From contig PKEX01000008.1 in assembly GCA_002919235.1 (NCBI GenBank), positions 1-64,000 on the forward strand: 64,000 nucleotides of DNA, written 5' to 3'. Below the pieces are notes generated by a model. The model did not search any database. It worked only from the letters and a program-made list of their open reading frames with translations, and had not been told where the DNA came from. The stretch comes from Clostridia bacterium (GTDB lineage Bacteria; Bacillota; Limnochordia; DTU080; RSA5). This document shows, piece after piece, positions 59,235 through 64,000 of this stretch. The translations under genes and the position numbers were made by a program. Each line of letters begins with the position of its first letter. Positions within the stretch are counted from its first letter, which is position 1.

Positions 59235-60591
59235 CGCCCAGCTCCCGGCGGATCACGTCCACCACCCGCTGCACCGCGGCCCTGACCGCCGCTTCGTCTT
59301 CCCCTTCGGCCATCACCCGGATCACCGGCTCCGTCCCCGACGGCCGCACGAAGATCCTGCCCCGGCCGCCGATGGCCGCCTCGGCCGCGCGCACCTCCTC
59401 CTGGATGGCCTGGTTGCCGCGGAAGGCTTCCTTATCGGCGACCCGCACGGCCTCCAGGATCTGGGGATACCGCTTCATCACCCCCGCCAGGGTCGAAAGG
59501 GGGACGCGCCGTCGCTTTAGGACGTCCAGGAGCGCGAGGCCCGCGAGCAGCCCGTCGCCGGTGGTGTTCCGCTCCAGCAGGATAATGTGCCCCGACTGCT
59601 CGCCTCCCAGCACCAGGTCCAGCTTCCGCATGGCCTCCAGCACGTGGCGGTCGCCCGCGGCCGTCTCCACCACCGAGGCGCCGATGGCTTCCAGCGCGAG
59701 CCGCAGGCCCAGGTTGCTGTAGGGCGTCGCCGCGATCTTCCGGTTTCTGAGGACGCCTCGCTCCATCATATCCGAGGCCAGGATCGCCAGGATGTGATCG
59801 CCGTCAACCAGCTGGCCCCGTTCGTCCACGGCCAGCATCCGGTCGGCGTCGCCGTCATAGGTAAAGCCCAGATCGGCGCCGGTCTCCTTCACCGCCTGGC
59901 AGATGACCGCGGGGTGGGTGGAGCCGCACCCCACGTTGATGTTGACGCCGTTGGGCTCGGCGTGGTAGACGGTGACCTCGGCGCCCAGGCGGCGGAGGAC
60001 CTCCGGAGCGATCCGGGACGCCGCCCCGTTCCCGCAGTCCACTGCGATCCGCAGGCCTGAGAGATCCAGCGGGAACTGCCCGGTGAGGAAGGCGATGTAC
60101 TCCTCCGCCGCGTCCCCGGCCTGCCTCTGGGTCCCCACCCCCGCCCCGGTGGGCCGGGCCAGGTCGTCGTTCCCCTTCAGGATCTCATGGACCGCCCGCT
60201 CGATCGCGGCCTCCTCGTCGTCACTTAGCTTGAAACCTCCCGCGGAGAAGAACTTGATCCCGTTGTCCTCCACCGGGTTGTGCGACGCCGAGATGACCAC
60301 GCCGCCGTCGTAACCTTTTGCCCGCGTCAAGTACGCGACGCCGGGCGTGGGCAAGACCCCTGCCAGGTCGCAATCGACCCCGGCGGAGTTGGCCCCTGCG
60401 GCCAGGGCCGCCTCCAGCATCGGTCCCGAAGCCCGGGTGTCCCGGCCGATGAGAAGGCGCGGCCTCTCTTTTCCGGTGCGCTGGGCCAGGACCGCCCCCG
60501 CGGCCCTTCCCAGGGCAAAGCTGAGCTCAGGGGTGAGGTCGGCGTTGGCCACGCCCCGCACCCCGTCGGTGCCAAAGAGTCGCTTCACCAT
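59227..60591 (-). CDS. glmM: Phosphoglucosamine mutase
   Basis: 454 residues. Converts GlcN-6-P to GlcN-1-P for UDP-GlcNAc. Active-site phosphoserine Ser103 in SASHNP, Mg loop DGDADRML, sugar loop GGEQSGHI and phosphate loop RPSGTEPVIRV. Third gene of the cdaA-ybbR-glmM unit. CdaA and CdaR are known partners of GlmM in Bacillus. Confidence 0.97.
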   Translation of the reverse strand: MVKRLFGTDGVRGVANADLTPELSFALGRAAGAVLAQRTGKERPRLLIGRDTRASGPMLEAALAAGANSAGVDCDLAGVLPTPGVAYLTRAKGYDGGVVISASHNPVEDNGIKFFSAGGFKLSDDEEAAIERAVHEILKGNDDLARPTGAGVGTQRQAGDAAEEYIAFLTGQFPLDLSGLRIAVDCGNGAASRIAPEVLRRLGAEVTVYHAEPNGVNINVGCGSTHPAVICQAVKETGADLGFTYDGDADRMLAVDERGQLVDGDHILAILASDMMERGVLRNRKIAATPYSNLGLRLALEAIGASVVETAAGDRHVLEAMRKLDLVLGGEQSGHIILLERNTTGDGLLAGLALLDVLKRRRVPLSTLAGVMKRYPQILEAVRVADKEAFRGNQAIQEEVRAAEAAIGGRGRIFVRPSGTEPVIRVMAEGEDEAAVRAAVQRVVDVIRRELGDA

Positions 60592-60619
60592 GTCACCTCT
60601 TCTCGGCTGCAGGATGGGT

Positions 60620-61294
60620 TTACGGCCCGCCGGGCTCCGGCTCTTCGATCCGGACGACCACGTCTACCCATTCATATTCCGGGGCGACCCCCGGGACCGG
60701 GGCGCCCTCGGCGTCCACCGGGACGGCCCGGGCCCTTTCCCGGCCGGCCGCGAGGTCCGCCACCGCCAGCACGTAAGCCACCTGCTCCAGCCGGGAGCGG
60801 GGCCCGTACACTCCCATGGTGGGCGGTTCCACGGCTTCGAGACGCACCGGTGCCTCCGGTCCTTCCCCCAGCACCGAGGCGCGGACCGGCACCCGCTTTT
60901 CCGCAATTTCCTCCAGGACGACATCCACTTCCTGCGGGTTGACCGCCGTCACGTTGACGTTGGCCGGGACCCGCACCTGCACGGGCAGGCGGTGCCTGCC
61001 GGCGCCGCGGCCCGACACGTCGACGTACGCCTCGACGCTTCCCGCCTGGACGGGCAGGAGCAGCCTGGGCCCCTCCACCGTCACCGCCACGCTCTCGGGC
61101 AGCTGGACCACGTCGATGCCGGGGCCGGCGCCTTCCACCCGCGTCTCGACGTGGATGGTTCTCCGCTCCGTGCCCAGGGTGGTATTGGGCCGGTCCATCG
61201 CCAGAAACCAGAGGACCACCGCCAGGAAGAGGGCGACCAGCCGCAGGGACAGGTGATCCAGTTCGGGGCGCTTAAACCAGCGAAGGCGGGGCAT
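60620..61294 (-). CDS. ybbR: YbbR-domain protein, CdaA regulator (CdaR-like)
   Basis: 224 residues. N-terminal membrane helix (about 16-34, LSLRLVALFLAVVLWFLAM) and two YbbR repeats outside the membrane. In Bacillus, CdaR adjusts CdaA activity. The start overlaps the cdaA stop by 1 nt. Bacillus CdaR has more YbbR repeats than are visible here, so this is a short form. Confidence 0.89.
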   Translation of the reverse strand: MPRLRWFKRPELDHLSLRLVALFLAVVLWFLAMDRPNTTLGTERRTIHVETRVEGAGPGIDVVQLPESVAVTVEGPRLLLPVQAGSVEAYVDVSGRGAGRHRLPVQVRVPANVNVTAVNPQEVDVVLEEIAEKRVPVRASVLGEGPEAPVRLEAVEPPTMGVYGPRSRLEQVAYVLAVADLAAGRERARAVPVDAEGAPVPGVAPEYEWVDVVVRIEEPEPGGP

Positions 61295-62076
61295 CAGCCG
61301 AGCCCTCCTCGCCGGCCCAGCCCCAAGGTCCCCTGCAGCTCCCGGGCCAGCCGCATCCTCAAGGTGTCCTCATCCAGGTTCCTTTCGATGCGGCCCGCTT
61401 TTGCAAGCGAGATGGAGCCGGTCTCCTCGGAGACGATGACCGCCAGGGCGTCGGACTGCTCCGAGACCCCGAGGCCCGCCCGGTGGCGGGTGCCCATCTT
61501 GGAGCTGATGTACGGGTTGTCCGTGAGAGGCAGGAAGCACCCCGCAGCCGCCACCCGGTCGCCTCGCACGATGACGGCCCCGTCGTGCAGCGGGGTGTTG
61601 GGAGTGAAGATGTTGAGGAGGAGCTCGGTGGTGAGAAGGGCGTCCATGCGGACGCCGCTTTCGACGTACTCTTCCAGCCCCACGTCGCGCTCGATGACGA
61701 TCAGAGCGCCGGTGTGGCTTTCCGCCAGCAGCCGGGCGCTGCGGGCGATGGGGTCGACGATGCGGGCAATCTCCTCCTGGCCCATCCCGGAAAAGCGGGA
61801 AAAGAGCTGCCCGCGCCCCAGGTGTTCCAGGGCCCGCCGCAGCTCCGGATAGAAGACCACGGGGAGGGCCACCAGGATCACGGTGGTGCCCTGTTCGAGA
61901 ATCCAGTTGACCGTGCGAAGCCCCAAGAGACCGCTGGCCAAGTTGGCGACGAAGAGGACGGCGAGGCCTTTGATAATCGCCGTGGCTCGCGTCCCGCGGA
62001 TCAGCATCATCAGCCGGAAAAGGAAAAAGGCGACCAACAGGATGTCCAGCGCGTCGATGACGGTGAAGGACGGCAC
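61294..62076 (-). CDS. cdaA: Diadenylate cyclase CdaA
   Basis: 260 residues. Three N-terminal membrane helices and a DisA_N catalytic domain with DGA (165-167) and RHR (197-199), the residues that bind ATP and make c-di-AMP. GTG start with AAGGTGG upstream. Heads cdaA-ybbR-glmM-nnr-alr, linking osmotic/K+ signalling and wall-precursor supply. Confidence 0.96.
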   Translation of the reverse strand: MPSFTVIDALDILLVAFFLFRLMMLIRGTRATAIIKGLAVLFVANLASGLLGLRTVNWILEQGTTVILVALPVVFYPELRRALEHLGRGQLFSRFSGMGQEEIARIVDPIARSARLLAESHTGALIVIERDVGLEEYVESGVRMDALLTTELLLNIFTPNTPLHDGAVIVRGDRVAAAGCFLPLTDNPYISSKMGTRHRAGLGVSEQSDALAVIVSEETGSISLAKAGRIERNLDEDTLRMRLARELQGTLGLGRRGGLG

Positions 62077-62167
62077 GGTGCGCTTCCACCTTAGGGGAGC
62101 CGAGGTTCAGTACAGGGGCTAACTTTCGCTTGGAAGAGAGCGTTATCCTTTCTCCCTATTCGTGGAA

Positions 62168-62197
62168 GCGCCCGCTCTCGCCGAGGAGAGCGGGCGC
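62168..62197 (-). terminator. GC-rich hairpin after the citramalate synthase gene
   Basis: Perfect 12-bp stem (GCGCCCGCTCTC with GAGAGCGGGCGC, 6-nt loop) on the minus strand, about 40 bp past the stop. Followed by TTCCACG, without a U-tract. Likely the transcript end before cdaA. Confidence 0.6.
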
Positions 62198-62238
62198 CGC
62201 CGTGCGGCATCGCGCGCCGGCGGGGACGCACGGCCGCC

Positions 62239-63873
62239 TCAGGCCGAACCCCCGGCTTCGGCTCTCTGGGCCAGGGGCATCGGGGTGGCGTCCACGTGAA
62301 TCAGCCCGTACTCAATCCCGTCCGCCAGCGCTCGCCAGCTGGCCTCGATGATGTTGGCCGAGACGCCCACCGTGCCCCAGCTCTTCTTTCCGTCGGACTG
62401 GGTGATCAGCACCCGGACCTTGGCGCCGGTGCCCGCCCGCTCGTTGAGGACCCGCACCTTGTAGTCGACCAGCTTGATCCGGCGGATCTCCGGATACGCC
62501 TCCTCCAGCGCTTTGCGCAGCGCCATGTCCAAGGCGTTCACCGGGCCGTTGCCATCCGCGGCGGTATGGAGCACCCGCTCGCCCACTCTCACCTTGATGG
62601 TGGCCTCCACCACCGGCTCGTCCTCGGGGTGCCGCTTGTCGATAGTGACCCGCAGGCCCAGCAGCTCGAAGAAGGGACGGTAGAGGCCCAGCTCCCTCTT
62701 GAGGAGCAGTTCGAAGCTGGCCTCCGCCCCTTCGAAATGGTATCCCTGGTGCTCCAGTTCCTTGATGGTCTCCGTCACCTTGCGCAGCACCGGGGAGTCC
62801 TTTTTCAGTTCCACGCCGTACTCCCGGGCCTTGTAAATGATGTTGCTGCCGCCCGAGAGCTCCGAGACCAGCACCCGCCGCTGGTTGCCCACGGCCTCCG
62901 GCGGGATGTGCTCGTAGGTTTCAGGATGCCGCAGGATCGCGGAGACGTGGGCGCCCCCTTTGTGGGCGAAGACGCTCTTGCCGACGAACGGCTGGCGCGG
63001 GTCGGGACGCATGTTGGCCAGTTCGCTGACGAACCGGGAGAGCTCGGTGAGCTTGGGCATGCTCTCCGGGGGGACACAGGCGTAGCCCATCTTCAGCTGC
63101 AAGTTGGGGATGACCTGAATCAGGTCGCAGTTGCCGCTGCGCTCGCCGTACCCGTTCATGGTTCCCTGCACGTGCACGGCGCCCTCTCGCACCGCCGCGA
63201 GGGCGTTGGCCACGGCCAGTCCCGAATCGTTGTGGGTGTGGATGCCGATGGCCGCCGGGATCCGCTCCCGCACCGCGCGGACGGCTTCCGCCACCTCGTG
63301 CGGGAGCCGGCCGCCGTTGGTATCGCAGAGAACCACCCGGGAGGCTCCCCCCCGCACGGCGGCCTCCAGGGTCTCGAGCGCGTACTCCCTGTCCGCGAAG
63401 TACCCGTCGAAAAAGTGCTCCGCGTCGTAGATCACGTCCATGCCGTGAAAGCGCAGGAACGCGACGCTCTCTTCGATCATCCTCAGGTTCTCGTCCAGGG
63501 TGGTCCTGAGGGCATCCGTCACGTGAAACGTCCAGGACTTGCCGAAAATGGTGGCCACCTTGGCGCCCGACCGGATCAGCGCCTTCAGGTTTTCGTCGTC
63601 CTCCACGGCGACGTGAGCCCGCCGGGTGCTGCCGAACGCCGCGACTTTGGCGTGGATGAGTTGGACGTCCTTGATCCGCTCGAAGAACTCCGCGTCCTTG
63701 GGGTTGGAGCCGGGAAAGCCCCCTTCGATGAAGTCGATGCCGAACTGGTCGAGCCGGATCGCGACGTTTACCTTATCTTCTACCGAGAAGGAGATGCCTT
63801 CTCCTTGGGTGCCGTCGCGCAGCGTCGTGTCGTACAGCTCGATCTTTTGCCTCTGCTCCGCAGCGGAACTCAT
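62239..63873 (-). CDS. cimA: Citramalate synthase (CimA/LeuA family)
   Basis: 544 residues. HMGL-type TIM barrel with DTTLRDGTQGEGISFSVEDK at the N-terminus, metal ligands in IGIHTHNDSGLAVAN, NGYGERSGNCDL, and a C-terminal regulatory (LeuA-dimer) domain. The GEGISFS barrel start and HKGGAHVSAIL match the (R)-citramalate synthase type that condenses pyruvate with acetyl-CoA for isoleucine synthesis. The ATG at 63873 fits GGAG 6 nt upstream; an in-frame ATG lies 12 nt further up. Confidence 0.92.
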   Translation of the reverse strand: MSSAAEQRQKIELYDTTLRDGTQGEGISFSVEDKVNVAIRLDQFGIDFIEGGFPGSNPKDAEFFERIKDVQLIHAKVAAFGSTRRAHVAVEDDENLKALIRSGAKVATIFGKSWTFHVTDALRTTLDENLRMIEESVAFLRFHGMDVIYDAEHFFDGYFADREYALETLEAAVRGGASRVVLCDTNGGRLPHEVAEAVRAVRERIPAAIGIHTHNDSGLAVANALAAVREGAVHVQGTMNGYGERSGNCDLIQVIPNLQLKMGYACVPPESMPKLTELSRFVSELANMRPDPRQPFVGKSVFAHKGGAHVSAILRHPETYEHIPPEAVGNQRRVLVSELSGGSNIIYKAREYGVELKKDSPVLRKVTETIKELEHQGYHFEGAEASFELLLKRELGLYRPFFELLGLRVTIDKRHPEDEPVVEATIKVRVGERVLHTAADGNGPVNALDMALRKALEEAYPEIRRIKLVDYKVRVLNERAGTGAKVRVLITQSDGKKSWGTVGVSANIIEASWRALADGIEYGLIHVDATPMPLAQRAEAGGSA

Positions 63874-63926
63874 CGTCGTCTCCATCCTCCCCTCGCCGCA
63901 AGACGCCCGGGGCGCCCTCGGGGGCG

Positions 63927-64000
63927 TCATCCTACTTCCTTCTTGTTGCCCCCCGGATTCGCCTCTTCCCGGGCTTTCGCCTGCCGGTCGTGGACCAGGC
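63927..64000 (-). CDS. C-terminal end of a further minus-strand gene (partial)
   Basis: An open frame enters from the right edge and ends at TGA (63929-63927), encoding a basic tail that reads LVHDRQAKAREEANPGG and then NKKEVG. Too short to identify. Being upstream of the citramalate synthase on the same strand, a branched-chain amino acid gene would be expected, but this is only position. Confidence 0.4.
   Translation of the reverse strand, partial: LVHDRQAKAREEANPGGNKKEVG

Overview
The window reads as one contiguous stretch of chromosome from a very GC-rich, probably spore-forming member of the Bacillota (Firmicutes). The gene set points that way: cggR-gap-pgk-tpiA-gpmI-eno, whiA-yvcK-rapZ, a lonA/lonB pair, sufCDSU, cdaA-ybbR-glmM, a GerMN-domain gene beside rph and rdgB, and a GlnR/TnrA-like regulator. 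The GC richness, frequent GTG/TTG starts, a membrane pyrophosphatase and a citramalate-type synthase would suit a thermophilic deep-branching lineage of the Symbiobacterium, Thermaerobacter or Limnochordia kind. That placement is inference. I see no insertion sequence, prophage, CRISPR array or plasmid feature. Nearly all genes lie on the minus strand.

Layout in coordinate order. Positions 1-2.6 kb hold tRNA-Glu, a seven-helix membrane protein, tRNA-Gln and gltX. From 2.7 to 6.4 kb come a small unknown gene, an orphan solute-binding protein, an FlhB-tail protein, csoR and an isocitrate dehydrogenase-like gene. From 6.5 to 10.2 kb is a sufCDSU iron-sulfur operon without sufB. From 11 to 20.5 kb are argF, ysxC and a proteostasis block (lonA, lonB, clpX, clpP, tig). 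From 20.6 to 21.2 kb are five tRNAs (Leu, His, Arg, Gly, Pro). From 21.2 to 27 kb are rdgB, rph, murD, gerM and a cell-wall amidase. From 27 to 30.4 kb is an unassigned ABC-2 type transporter with a secreted partner.

From 30.5 to 33.9 kb lie ssrA (tmRNA), smpB, hppA and secG. From 34 to 41 kb is the lower-glycolysis operon headed by its regulator cggR. From 41.1 to 45.2 kb are whiA, yvcK, rapZ and a PHP-domain gene. From 45.2 to 52 kb is an alpha-glucan cluster (GH15, DUF4912, GH57, nucleotidyltransferase, GT4). From 52 to 56 kb is nadE-hemA-hemX-hemC. From 56.1 to 62.1 kb are a GlnR-like regulator, alr, nnr, glmM, ybbR and cdaA. The window ends with a citramalate synthase-like gene and the tail of another minus-strand gene.

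The most unusual signal is structural. At four strong sigma-A-type promoters (tRNA-Glu, tRNA-Gln, the tRNA-Gly-Arg-His unit and smpB) the -10 hexamer lies inside the loop of a perfect inverted repeat with 7-10 bp arms. The arm sequences differ at every site, so the geometry is shared but not the sequence. Other good promoters in the window (tRNA-Pro, secG, sufC, the GlnR-like gene) lack it.
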